NCBI RefSeq assembly: GCF_020921035.1
Contig: NC_063151.1
Span: forward strand, 35,718,934 to 35,782,933
Source of the DNA: Rhodamnia argentea
Taxonomy: Eukaryota > Streptophyta > Magnoliopsida > Myrtales > Myrtaceae
DNA length: 64,000 nucleotides
Direction of reading: 5' to 3'
Of this stretch, positions 23,790-35,409 are shown piece after piece (the stretch's first letter is position 1; each line of letters begins with the position of its first letter). The position numbers and the translations under genes were made by a program. The notes under the pieces are model-generated. The model had not been told where the DNA came from, did not search any database, and saw only the letters and a list, made by a program, of their open reading frames with translations.

Positions 23790-26282
23790 ATGCGGCCGTC
23801 CTTATCAACTCCTTCTAGAATTTCTTCGGGGAGCAAGGTGGATCGGGTCGGGTCGGAGTCTTGTGCTGAGCGTGAAAGCGAGATTTCACTTCTTCCATTT
23901 TGTTATGTCATTTTTGCCCCCCCACACCACCACCACCACCACTCCATTCTCTTTTCCTATTTCTTTTTCCCTTTCTTTTCATCCATCCGTGACATGTCTT
24001 TTGAATAAATACCGGTGTTAGTATTAGAGTGTTCGATGTCAAAACACGCTTTCATTTAATAGCTTAAACTTTTAGAATAATATGCACTAATTTACAAAAT
24101 CTTACGATAATAGAATTATGCGACCCTTGTTATTGCTCATCTCATTCGAGATAGATAATTTTGCTTGAGCTAAGTAACTAACTACGATGAGAAATGAAAC
24201 TTACACAGACAGCATGAACAAAGTTATTCCACATCTTTTTTTTTTTTTTTTGCTTTCTTCCTCGGTAGTAAGAAATTCCAATTCGCATAAGTTCCGAATA
24301 GTTGTGCCAAATCGTTACATTTCTTCTTCTTCTTCTTTTTTCCCTTTTTGTTTGGACTAAATGGAAATGCAAAAGCGAATCGGAAAACGTGGGTGTTACT
24401 TATATCTCCACAAAGATTTTTGACAAAAGTTCCGGGAAATTAACAAGGCTCGTTTGCAACATATATAATTTGATCTTTAGTTTTTTGAATTTTGTACAAT
24501 TTTTTTATAATCGAGTTCTTTAATGTTAATTTATCTAATTAAGTATATAAAGTTGTATTAGTTAAGCACTTCTTGCTTTAAATTTGTTCCAACGGTCATA
24601 AAATATCTCGAAATTTTGGTCCAATCTCAATTCTGTGGTAGATTTTTTTTTTTGTTAAATGAAAAACCAACAACCGTTAAGTGAGTCTTATATCTGTATC
24701 CATTAACTCTCCTTCCAAAATCATCCTTAGCGATGTAGCATTTCCATGCCATTGCCGTGGCTTTTTCCCTCGAATTTCATATCCACGAAAGATGTATTTT
24801 CAAAGATGAATTTTTATGTCGGTCCAAACGACGTCTTATTAGATCTGACATCTAGAGCAATCAGTGCTAGCTTTCTTCGATTGCTCTTTCTCTTTAAAGA
24901 TTCTTCCTTCTATCTTGTTCGGGAATCTTCGATTCTACGCTCAATCTTCAATTCTCGTGCTCAAGAGTTTTCCATCGTTCAATTGTCAAGAGAAATTTTA
25001 GACAAATGGTTAACATGAAGTATAATTAAAGACTAAACTTAAAATTGATGGTTTTTTTTTTTTAATTTTTTAAGGAACGAGAGGCCTCCCAAAAGAGATT
25101 CTATTTGCGATGGAAGAAAAGAAGACAATAATGCGCACAAAAGCAAATATGAAAAAGGTGGACCCCACCGCCCCTCCTCCCCCCTTCCTCTCATGAAAGC
25201 CTTTTAAGTGTCTATTTAAAGCAAAGGCAAATCGTATGATTATCGGGGGCAACCTCATTAATTTATTGTCTTATTATAGTAAGATTTAGTTCCTCGGTCG
25301 CTGTCTTTCCAGCAGCAGACCCCACAACATTAAAAGAATAAATAAACAAATAAAGGAGAAGATAAGTATTGATCCACATTAATTATCAATTAATACTTTT
25401 GAGCTACTCCCCTACTTCGAATTTAGCAAACTCATCGTTATCTCTAAGCACGGCCAGCAGGCCAACTTTCAGCCCGCCAATTAAACACCACATACAATTC
25501 CTCAGTTTGTTTTTCTTTTTCCATTCTACATCATATATTACATTTTAAATACGCGAATCCCCGCCATAATTTATTTAAACACGCCATAAAAAGTCTTTGC
25601 GGTAATGTCCGGCTCTAGCTCGCACATATGCAACATGTGAAAAAGTCAACGAAGAAGTCTAAAATGAATATAGACATCTATTCATACGATTCATCCAAGA
25701 TTTTGCATACTCCTAAAAAAAACTCGACTTAGTTTCGAGAATGCAACAAAAAGGGAGGGAAAAAAAAAATCTAAAAGCTTGTGACAATTTTCACGAGTCA
25801 CGATTGTGGTATGATCATCGTCACATGAACGGCTTGTCGATACTTAATTCTGATTACATCTTATAGATTTGCCTCATACGAAAAATACGAGCTTTAACAA
25901 GTTAAAAGCGAAAAACGAAAAAGAAGAAGAAGAAGAAGCAATGGTGCGGATAAGATCGCCTTGATGAGATGATTATCAGAGAAAATCGTGTCTTCGTTTG
26001 CCATAAAAACTATTATACATACAGTGTAACGAGCCTTTTGCCTCTCTTTTTTGAAGCACTCGATTATAAATGATTGCGTATTAATCCGATTTCAATTTCA
26101 TGAAAAAAATCGAGAAGCGCTTTTTGAGGATCTAGAAGACGACAAAGTGCGCTTGCAATATTTAAATTCACGAGATTATGTCTAACCGTTCCAAGAGAAA
26201 TAATCCAACAACTTTGAATTATCCAAATCTGGATCATCATAGTCAATAATGAAGAAACAACGACAACATTAACCTTAATCAA

Positions 26283-26480
26283 TTGGAGGATAGATCAGAC
26301 TGGTCCACTACCCGATCCACAAATCGAAGGTTGCGGGTTCGATTCTCCGACCGACCGAGTTCCAATTCTGTCCGATGTTTCTTTTTCAAGGAAAAGGAAA
26401 AAGAAGGGGCGAAAACGGAAAAAAGAGATATGCACAGCAATCGAACCAAATGCTCTCCTGTCCCTCGAAGCAAAGGTAAC
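26283..26480 (+). mobile_element. Possible tRNA-derived SINE head
   Basis: A B-box-like gggttcgattctcc at about 26335-26348 lies about 40 bp after an A-box-like 'tagatcagactgg' (26291-26303), the spacing of an internal Pol III promoter. It is not a folded tRNA gene: I see no matching acceptor stem. The 3' limit and tail are unclear. Confidence 0.35.
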
Positions 26481-27090
26481 TGAATTTGGCGTGCTTCTCA
26501 CGAGGGCAACCACGTAATTTCCATCCTTTCTTCTCTTTCCCCCCATGGGACCGGACGCGAAGCGCAGTTTTAAGAACAGTGGCATCAGCTTTCTCAGGAA
26601 AATCAAACACCGAGAAAATCTCTCTCCATCTCTCCAAGAGATCAAGGGTCTCCGGATCTCCTTCTAGATTTCATTAGGTTCTGATCGAGTCGTCTGGCCT
26701 CCCAGGAATTGAAAGTTGTGTTTGTTCCTCCTCCGCTCATGTCCTTGATTCGTTGTCCTCCATTTGATATTTCGAATTGTTCATACGAACTCCTTTATGT
26801 TTGGCCATATTGATTCATTTTCTCGGGAAAACTGTGCGTACAAACTTTTTTGTGCAAACTCCTTTATGTTTGACCATGTTTCGCTCGTAAGATAACAGTC
26901 ACGTAGGGGAAATCACTGGTTTTCCTGGAAAACCGTCAGTTTTCTCGGCAGGACTGTCGATCTTGTGAGGGGATATACTCCGGACGAGGTGATCACCTGG
27001 GATTTTCCGGGAACAGGAATTGAGGTTCGTTGATGCAATTTGATTTGAGTAGAACTCAGTTAGCTCTTGTTTTTAATTAATAATCGGAAC

Positions 27091-27141
27091 ATGAAGCTCA
27101 ACATGGAAGTTGATATTTTGATCTGGAACCCTAGGAGCTGA
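27091..27141 (+). promoter_or_regulatory. uORF of 16 codons before RSH ATG
   Basis: ATG at 27091 opens a 16-codon frame (MKLNMEVDILIWNPRS) that stops at 27139-27141, 19 nt before the main RSH ATG. A second in-frame ATG is at 27103. If this region is in the mature leader it would reduce or condition RSH translation. A leader intron covering it cannot be excluded. Confidence 0.45.
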
Positions 27142-27160
27142 AATTGAGCTTGCGACTTCA

Positions 27161-29285
27161 ATGGCCGGCCCGACGATAGCTTTGTACGCCAGTCCACCGA
27201 GCGGCGTGTGTTCCGCCGCGCACCAGATCAACGCGCACGTCTCGTATGATCTCGAATTGAACTCCAGGTCGTCGCAGGCCACTTCATCGGCGACATCTCC
27301 GTCTTCTTCGTCGTCGCAAAAGATAGTTGGTGGCCTCTCGTGTCTCTTCTCATCGCCCAGCGTCAAGCAAGCTTCCAACTCTAGCTTCTCTGGTGGAGGA
27401 GAAGAATTAGGGCAATTATGGCACGATAGAAGCGACGAATTCAGAGAATTTAGTAGCTCTTTCCGTTATTCTCCGAGTAAATTCATGGGTTCATGGAAGA
27501 GAGATCATCTAAGTCCGGTTTCGGTTCTTCAGGGTCCGGTCTCATGTGGAAATGGGTCTACAAAGAGTCCTCCCACAAGGATTTCGCGAGAAGTTAGAGG
27601 TGGGTTGAGAGTCATGTATGATGGTTTTTTTGGGAATGCATTGGGCTCTTGTGTGGACTGTGATTCTAATGCTTTTGAGTTGAGAGATACTGTTGATGTG
27701 GAGGAGTTGACGTTCAATTTGGAGGAGAATTCGTTGGAACTTGATACTGAGCCTTATGTGAAGGACTTATTGGTGGGTGCACAGTCCAGGCACAAGATCT
27801 TCTGTGAAGATTTTGTGGTGAAGGCTTTCTACGAGGCCAAGAAGGCACACAGAGGGCAGGTATCGTGTTAATTTGAGTTGATTTGATATCTGAGTGCTAA
27901 AAGTTTGGAATTGTTTGAGATTGATTGTTGATTACTTCTTATTGAGTTCTCTTTGGATGTGTTGAAGATGCGTGCGAGTGGCGATCCATATTTGCAGCAC
28001 TGCGTGGAGACTGCGGTGTTATTGGCACTGATTGGCGCTAATTCTACGGTGGTTGCTGCAGGGTTATTGCATGACACACTTGATGATTCATATATGACAT
28101 ATGGTGATATATGTAGGAATTTTGGATCTAGCGTTGCTGATCTGGTTGAAGGGGTAAGAGAGAATATATATGCAATGAATCTTCCTGGCTTTCTATCTTC
28201 AAAGATTAATTGTAGCCCTAGACATTTCAATTTGTTTTATGATGTTTAAGCAATTGAGGACAGGCTCCTTTGTGGCTGATGGTGTAAGATCTGTGAACTT
28301 GCCATTTTTAATTTCTTTTTTCTTCAGTTGATTTCTTTGTGATGATTGGAATGTTACCATCATTGTCAGTCTCTCATCATCTAGTGCACAGTATAGAATG
28401 TTCACAAAAGATCGTCTGTATGGAATGTCATTGGATCTGACCACTGCAACAATGTCCTGGTCTTGAAGAAATTGTGACTGAGGCAGACCTAGATTTAGGA
28501 TGCTCTTCAAGCAATTTTATCATACCCATCAATGAATGAATTCTAAATAATGTCAACGATATTCGGAGCCTAACTGGAGTTGAGCAGTTTCCTCAAAACC
28601 TCTATTCTTGTGTCGACCGTTGTTATTGGGATATTTGGTAGTGGATAGATCTCCACATAATTGACTACATTTTAGCAAGGAGGTGCACGCGATTGTATTA
28701 CGAAAAACTCAACATCTCTTTTCATCTGTACCCACTCCTTTCTTTGCAGATGCTGTGTATGTCTGCCAATGCTACTGCAAGATATTATTCTTTACTAATA
28801 TTTTAACAAACTCTGCAATGTAGGTCTCCAAGCTTAGTCAATTGAGCAAGCTTGCACGAGAGAGTAATACAGCAAGCAAGACTGCTGAGGCTGATCGATT
28901 ACATACCATGTTCCTTGCTATGGCAGATGCAAGGGCTGTTCTCATCAAATTAGCGGATCGTCTGCATAATATGATGACACTGGATGCGTTGCCTATTGTC
29001 AAGCAACAGAGATTTGCTAAGGAGACAATTGAAATATTTGCACCCTTGACCAACCGTTTGGGCATATCTAGCTGGAAGGAAGAGCTAGAAAACCTGTGCT
29101 TTAAGCATCTTAACCCTGACCGATACAAGGAACTGTCCTCTCAGCTTTTAGAGTCTTATGATGAGGTGATAATTGCTTCTGCCATCGAGAAGCTTGAGCA
29201 AGCTCTCAAGAACAAGTCAATTTCTTATCATGTCCTTTCTGGGAGGCACAAAAGTCTGTATAGCATTCATTGCAAGATGTTGAAG

Positions 29286-29328
<43 letters not shown>

Positions 29329-30776
29329 GGGCACACGTCTGTTGGCATTCGTTTTAGCACAGGCATTTGCTCAATGTTGATCTGTGAATGCCAGTACCTG
29401 CACAATATTTAAGTCTCAACTCCTTATCACAATTAAATTTAGAGAAGTACAAACCTAAAAGTTGGCTATACCTATTTCACGTCTTGCACTTTTGAAGTGA
29501 TTAGTGAGACTTGAAAAAATATTTCTGCCATAAATGTGAAGAACCATGATAATTATAATACATGAGGTGTTGCAAAATACTGGAGCAAGTCCTTTCGATT
29601 CTGCACACGGTTTCATGGTTGTAGTGGGAATTGGTAATGATGATCTAAGAAAGTGATCTCATTCTAAACGTCTCTAATATTTTTTGTTTAGTGTTATGAT
29701 TGAACTAATGAGAGATTTTCTTGTGCAGAAAAAACCTGACTATGGATAATATCCATGATGTACATGGCTTACGACTTATTGTTGACAAAAAGGAAGACTG
29801 TTACAGAGCTTTAGGAATTGTTCAGCAATTATGGTCCGAAATACCTGGAAAGTTTAAGGACTACATAAGTCATCCAAAGTTCAATGGGTATGTCTTTGAC
29901 GACTTGTGCAGATTGTATATTCTTGTGCTCATTATGTTTCTAATCCAAGATTCTATATTCAGGTATCAATCTCTCCACACGGTTGTGATGGGTGATGGAA
30001 TGAGACCGCTTGAAGTTCAAATTCGGACAAAAGAAATGCACCTGCAAGCTGAATTTGGATTTGCAGCACACTGGAGATACAAAGAAGGCGATTGCAAGCA
30101 CTCTTCCTCTGTTCTTCAGATGGTTGAATGGGCACGATGGGTCATCACCTGGCATTGTGAGACGATGAGCAAAGATCATTCATCTATTGGATATTCCCAG
30201 TCCTTCAAGCCTCCATGCAAGTTCCCTTTTCATTCTGATGATTGCCCATACTCATACAAACCTCACAATGACCACAGTGGACCTATCTTCGTAATTGTGA
30301 TTGAGAATGATAAGGTTGGTTCAGATTGCTCTGTTTTTTCTTTAGTCGGCATACGGTCTATAATGCTTTTGTCATTGGGCATGCGCTTGGTGGTTATTGT
30401 TGAAGTCAGTTGGACCACGATTGATGTGTATGATTTCTTGGGAATACTTTCCTTCTGGTCGATGCAGATGTCTGTCCAAGAATACCCAGCGGATTCTACA
30501 ATGATCGACTTGTTAGAAAGAGCAGGGCGAGGAAGTGCCAGATGGATACCCTATGGCTTCCCTCTGAAGGAAGAACTGAGGCCGAGGCTGAACCGCCAGC
30601 CCGTCGGTGACCCGACCTGCAAACTGAGGATGGGGGATGTGGTGGAACTAACGCCAGCCTTACCCAACAAGTCTTTGACAGAGTACCGGGAAGAAATCCA
30701 GCGCATGTATAACCGTGGCCCAACAGTGTCAAGCACGGGGCCTGCTGCTAGTACCGTGGTCGGGTGGGGAAACTAA
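27161..30776 (+). CDS. Chloroplast RelA/SpoT homologue (RSH2/RSH3 type)
   Basis: Makes and hydrolyses (p)ppGpp in plastids, tuning chloroplast gene expression to stress and nutrient state. Six exons: 27161-27859, 27968-28153, 28824-29284, 29729-29887, 29963-30314, 30468-30776; 721 aa (Arabidopsis RSH2 is about 710). The first residues ([18 protein letters not shown]) form a Ser/Ala-rich transit peptide. The HD hydrolase domain has His244 and the His268-Asp269 pair (GLLHDTLDD), then [17 protein letters not shown]. The synthetase domain has GRHKSLYSI (435-443), [21 protein letters not shown] (497-510) and [24 protein letters not shown]-like C-terminal part follows in exon 6 (from residue 620). 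Intron phases are 0, 0, 2, 2, 0. ALIGANS replaces the ADIGANS of Arabidopsis; otherwise key motifs look intact. The 3' half is also present as a broken duplicate at 45131-46540. RSH2 versus RSH3 cannot be settled by eye. Confidence 0.93.
29289..29326 (+). repeat. (TC)19 microsatellite at an intron 5' end
   Basis: The tract begins 4 nt after the GT donor of RSH intron 3 (GTAATCTC...), so it occupies intron positions where U1 snRNA pairs and just beyond. Confidence 0.9.
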
Positions 30777-33548
30777 CCCTCAAGCCTGTTGTGCCAACCA
30801 GATGTGCTTTTTATTTATATATATAATTATGATTATGATAGATACATGTACAGAACAAGATCTGTTTGGTCCTGGTATGAGAAAAGGACGACAGTGATCT
30901 GACCCTATGGATTCAAAATTCAATGAAGTTATGAAAATGATTCTTTCTTCAAAATGAGGACTTCAAGGTCGTCGTGTTCTGCTTAGTGTTGATTTCTGCC
31001 TGGATAGGTCTGTTTCTGAAACGGGAGCCTTGCCTTGTGCTTTGCGCTATTATGGCAATTTTGCAGATGGTTCTCTCTTCTTTTGATCTGAAGATCTTTG
31101 GCTTCGAAGCATGCGCATCCCGCATTTGGTTCACCAAGTAACATCTTGGAAAGATGTCCGTGTAAGTTGTACGCAGTCTCGATCCAAGACGGAGTTATAA
31201 ACCTCTTATGCATGATTTGCAAGAACAGCTTAGCTTTTCGTACTTATTCGTAAATCTTAATGAAAGAAAGACAATCGAATCGTCTTGGACATAATGGGAC
31301 GATTCCTTACCCGCTCATATTTTAAAGTTAATAAGGTGCTGAATAACTTGGATATCGACTCCTTTTTTTAGGACACCTGTATCATCGAAACACGCTTTTG
31401 CATCCTACCTGGTCGGAGTGACATTCCTCTGGTTTCTAACGCGAGGGGTCTTTCTTTCCCTTGCATGGATGAGAGCTTTGATGCCCCACACCCGACGACT
31501 AACAAACGAATAAAGGCTGTCAAGCTCCATCAAGCATCCACATCATCTTGGCAATCTTAAGGTGCGCACTTCTATTGGTTCTGTTTGTTGCGTCACATGT
31601 AAATTTGAATTTTATCCAGTGTATTTTCATGGAAGCAAATCGGTCAAGACAGATTCCAACTGCAAGTTTTTTCGTTTATAAGGAGCAGTAAATTGACAAA
31701 CTTCGTAATCTTAGTAGTACGGCCACTCTTAGCTTACTTGTTCATTGGGTCGTGCTGCGCTTCCAATACAGCATCGATGAGTTAATGCTTTAATTAAAAG
31801 TATCAGCCCGATCATCAGCCACATTCCCAGACGAAGAAGGAAGTTGTCACTTGGGACAAATATGTCTGAATAATGAAGGCCCCATCCATGTTCCCTAAGT
31901 CGGCTCAAAAAGTTACTGACGTGTTTAGCTTTCAATCCATGGTTAAAGGTACAGTTTTGGAGATGTAGAATCTGCCTTCATCCGCTGCCACATCAAAGTC
32001 CCAAGGTGAGAGGAACTTTTAAGCACCTTTCCGAAAATGTTAAATGCAAACGCCTTTCTGCGATCTTTTGCTGCATAATTTACATATGCATATGAATCTT
32101 GTATGTTCATTTCAGTTCCTTGGGGATGAGTGTACATCATCCTGAAACGGTTCGAAGTTTCAGGGGCTTGTTGGAGGGCCAAGAATAGCCGGGAGCATCA
32201 AGAAGGAATTGAAAGCATCATTGCATTTGGAAGAGCTTTACACATTGGTCAGGGTTCTTCCATGTTGCTCATTGTCTCTAATGCATCGATGGACTAGTAG
32301 CGGTCCTCCTTACTGTATGCTAGCGAAGCTAGACTAGATATACCTATACTATTTATCACCTAATTTTCTGCAATTGCTGCACCGATCGTGATTGGACCGT
32401 GTCAAGGCAAGAATTTGATCCCAGCCGCTCCCGCAGCATATTAAGGACAGGACAGACAAAAAGTGTCGTCCAGAATCAACGAAAAGTAGTCAATTAAGTT
32501 GTTGAATGGGCAGGGCAGTCAAGGTCAGTGATCGATGATCGATGGTTTCTCATTCACTGAATGGTACTCATCGTTGCGACTTGTCTGCAGAAAAAAGGAG
32601 AAAAGAAAGAAAAGCCCTTCAAAAGTGACTTTGTCTGCAGAAAAGTCAACACCTTCTTTGTTATCAATCTCTTCCCAGATTGCATTAGCACTTATCCTGT
32701 CTCTTTTCTTATATTCCATTCCTCTCTAGTCTCTACCCACTTCCGCTTGGGGTCATGAATTTTGTAAGCACTGGTTTTGCAGAGACCATACCAATTAATT
32801 AGATATGTGCTGAATGATAAGAGAATTAGGAAAAACTGTCCAACAAGTCCTAGACTTATTATGCGGCAGTTAATTGAGTTCTAAACCTTTCAACAACTTG
32901 CTAATTTCGTCCCACGTCTTTTGACAACTTGTCTGTTTAGTCCTAAAACTTTTTATGATTTGCCAATTTAATCATAAAACTTTTAACAATTTAATCATTT
33001 CGGAATTCGCTAACGTGTCGGTATAGTCAACGTCGGTCGTCCTACATGGCACGGTTGTCGCTGTCGTGGGTAATTTATGTAATTTTTTTACCTTTTTCTC
33101 TTTTTCCTTTCTTTTCTTTTTCTATTCCTTTTTCCTTTTTCCATTGGCTGGCCATCACCGGCCCTCGGACGAGAGACGCCCAGGGCTGACCTCGCCAGCC
33201 CAGGCAGGGGCGCCGGTGAAACCACGCACAATCATGATAGTCAAAATTTGTGGGACCTGTGGATCGACGATTGTAGTTGATCCACGAATCAACGGTAGTA
33301 ATTCATCTTCTCCATGGGGACCCGCATTGGATCGGGTCCTAGCAAAGAATTCCACCCCAAAATACACGCTGATGGATATTTTATCATTGACTCTCATGCG
33401 TGTATGATAAGACAAAGTCTTCTCCGGAGGCAGAAAAGCGCTTCAAAAAGCTATAATTCACTTGAAAGTTTCCATTGACATTGATCCTGCCTCTTGTTTC
33501 TTCTTGCGTAGCTTTCCTATCTACCCGCTTCCTTTGAGCTTTTGAGTC
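30777..33548. other. RSH 3' flank and RLK1 upstream region (unit A spacer)
   Basis: No intact gene. About 30777-31275 matches 46037-46530, about 31630-32040 matches 47655-48310 (apart from an insertion), and about 32510-32650 matches 49025-49150, in the same order. This is the spacer of a tandem segmental duplication. From about 33220 to the RLK1 ATG the sequence matches the regions just upstream of RLK2 and RLK3, so it is probably the shared promoter. Open frames here are short and not conserved between copies. Confidence 0.65.
32827..33205 (+). mobile_element. Truncated MITE-like insertion upstream of RLK1
   Basis: Starts ggaaaaactgtccaacaagt and has the 'ccaatttaatcataaaac' type arm and GC-richer centre of the fold-back family at 17136, but no right arm is seen. 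The matching spacer in unit B lacks it, so it entered unit A after the duplication or was lost from B. Confidence 0.4.
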
Positions 33549-35155
33549 ATGAAACTCCTAGGCATTTGTTTTGCGGAGTTTCAATCATGCCCTTTGCTTC
33601 TTGGTCTCGCTCTTGCACTGTGCTTATACCGAGTCTCCTCCGCCACCAACGAAACAGAAAGACTCTCCCTGCTCGCATTTAAGGCTGGCATATCCACAGA
33701 TCCTTCTGGCGTGCTCGACTCATGGAACCATAGCACTGGGTTGTGCCGGTGGTATGGCGTTACGTGCGGCCGGAGGCACCGGAGGGTCACCGTCCTGGAC
33801 TTTTCATCACGAGGACTCTCTGGGCCAATCTCGCCTCATATCGGAAACCTCAGCTTTCTAAGGGAATTGCGGCTCCAAAACAACAGTCTCGATCATGAAA
33901 TCCCACAGCAAGTCGGCCAGTTGCACCGCCTGCGTATCCTACAATTGTTCAACAATTCATTGGTTGGCGAGATTCCGAGAAACATTTCGGGTTGCACGGA
34001 CTTGGTCATCCTCAGGCTTGGGGGCAACCAACTAACTGGAGAAATTCCTGGGGAGCTTGGTTCACTGCCGAAGCTACGGCAGTTCAATTTGTTCCTTAAT
34101 AATCTGACCGGGGGTGTGCCTTCCACCATTGGGAACTTATCTTCACTGGAGTGGCTTCTCTTATCTCGAAACAACTTGGGCGGGAGCATTCCTCAAGTTC
34201 TAGGCCACCTGATAAATTTGCAAGGCATGGCCTTTCAAGAAAACAGATTGTCAGGTACTATTCCATCTCCGTTACTCAATCTCTCTTCGCTAACCGCGTT
34301 CGATGTTGGATTAAACCAGATACAAGGGACTCTCCCTGCAGGCATAGGCCTCCAACTCCCAAATCTTGAATTTTTTAGCGTTGCCATGAACCAAATTGAG
34401 GGGCCCATTCCTCCGTCGATATCGAATTGCACGAAGCTAGACGTACTTCAACTTTGTGATAACAGATTTTACGGGAAAGTACCTTCTTTGGAAAATTTGT
34501 ATAAGCTTTCAATGTTCGGAATCTTTATAAATCAGATTGGAAGTGGAAAACCCGAAGACTTGAGCTTCCTTTGCTCGTTAACTAACAGCTCCAAGTTAGA
34601 GCAAGTGCTTATTCACGAGAACGTGTTTGGTGGGATGCTACCTAAATGCATAGGTAATTTATCCACCACTCTCACAGCATTTTCGTCAGGCGAGAATCGC
34701 GTGTTTGGTGAGATTCCAGAAGAAATTGGGAATTTTGTCAACCTGGAAGTATTGATAATGGATCTCAACCAGCTTTCAGGTGTCATCCCCTCAAATTTGG
34801 GTAATCTACGTAATCTATCGAGACTGGAATTAAGTGATAACAACCTAGGAGGGACCATTCCATCTTCTTTGGGAAATCTAACCAAGTTGATTGGACTATA
34901 CCTTGGTGGGAACAACTTTCGTGGGCAAATTCCTTCACATCTATCAAACTGTCGGTCTCTTAATTTGCTTGATCTGTCCAGTAACAATCTAGGTGGTGCC
35001 ATACCTCCACAGCTTATAGGTCTCTCATCATTAACGATCATTTTGAACTTGTCTCACAACCATCTGACTGGAGTTCTACCCACCGAAGTTGGCAACTTGA
35101 GAGCTTTGACTGCGCTGGATATTTCGGACAATTTATTGGTAGGTGAAATCCCAAG

Positions 35156-35160
35156 AAGTT
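35156..35160 (+). repeat. Target duplication AAGTT, left copy
   Basis: AAGTT directly precedes the left LTR and recurs at 39668-39672 directly after the right LTR. The uninterrupted paralogues read AAGTTTAGG here. Confidence 0.92.
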
Positions 35161-35395
35161 TGTTGCACAGAATGTGCTCTCTGTTGTTACGGAGAATGTG
35201 CTCTCAATTTAGAAGAACAAGAGAAGATTACATAGCATTTTCAAAAAATAAAGAAAAACTGAATTGAACTAACTAGCAACAAAATAGGAACCGAACAACA
35301 AACTCCTACTATCTTGTTGACTAAGTAAAACAAAACAAACAACTAACAGACCAGAACAAAAATGACCAAGAATGATCCTTAAGGCATAACCAACA
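35161..35395 (-). repeat. Copia LTR (3' LTR in element sense)
   Basis: 235 bp from TGTTGCACAG to CATAACCAACA. The adjoining plus-strand sequence 'tactcctctttgg' (35396-35408) is the complement of a purine-rich tract, the expected plus-strand primer site beside a 3' LTR. Confidence 0.93.
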
Positions 35396-35409
35396 TACTC
35401 CTCTTTGGC

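Larger units (their letters stand above)
15418..27090. other. Gene-poor, repeat-rich intergenic block
   Basis: About 11.7 kb with no convincing gene on either strand. It holds fold-back elements, microsatellites, an LTR-like fragment, a local duplication, a retroinsertion and poly(A) scars, listed separately. Other simple repeats are (TCC)n near 16865-16880, (CAC)n near 23925-23942, (TTC)n near 24322-24338 and (AAG)n near 25921-25938. The AT-rich parts at 20300-20640, 24440-25060 and 25500-26280 show nothing I can name. The GC-rich stretch at 22970-23190 is low-complexity CCGCC/CCACC sequence inside a fold-back element, not a gene. Confidence 0.6.

Noticed and set aside
26331..26350. tRNA gene suggested by a B-box-like gggttcgattctcc
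   Set aside because: No acceptor stem or complete cloverleaf can be drawn; a SINE head is more likely.
34613..35041. 142-codon frame antisense to RLK1 LRRs, with similar antisense frames under RLK2 and RLK3
   Set aside because: LRR repeats give open antisense frames; no independent evidence for a gene.
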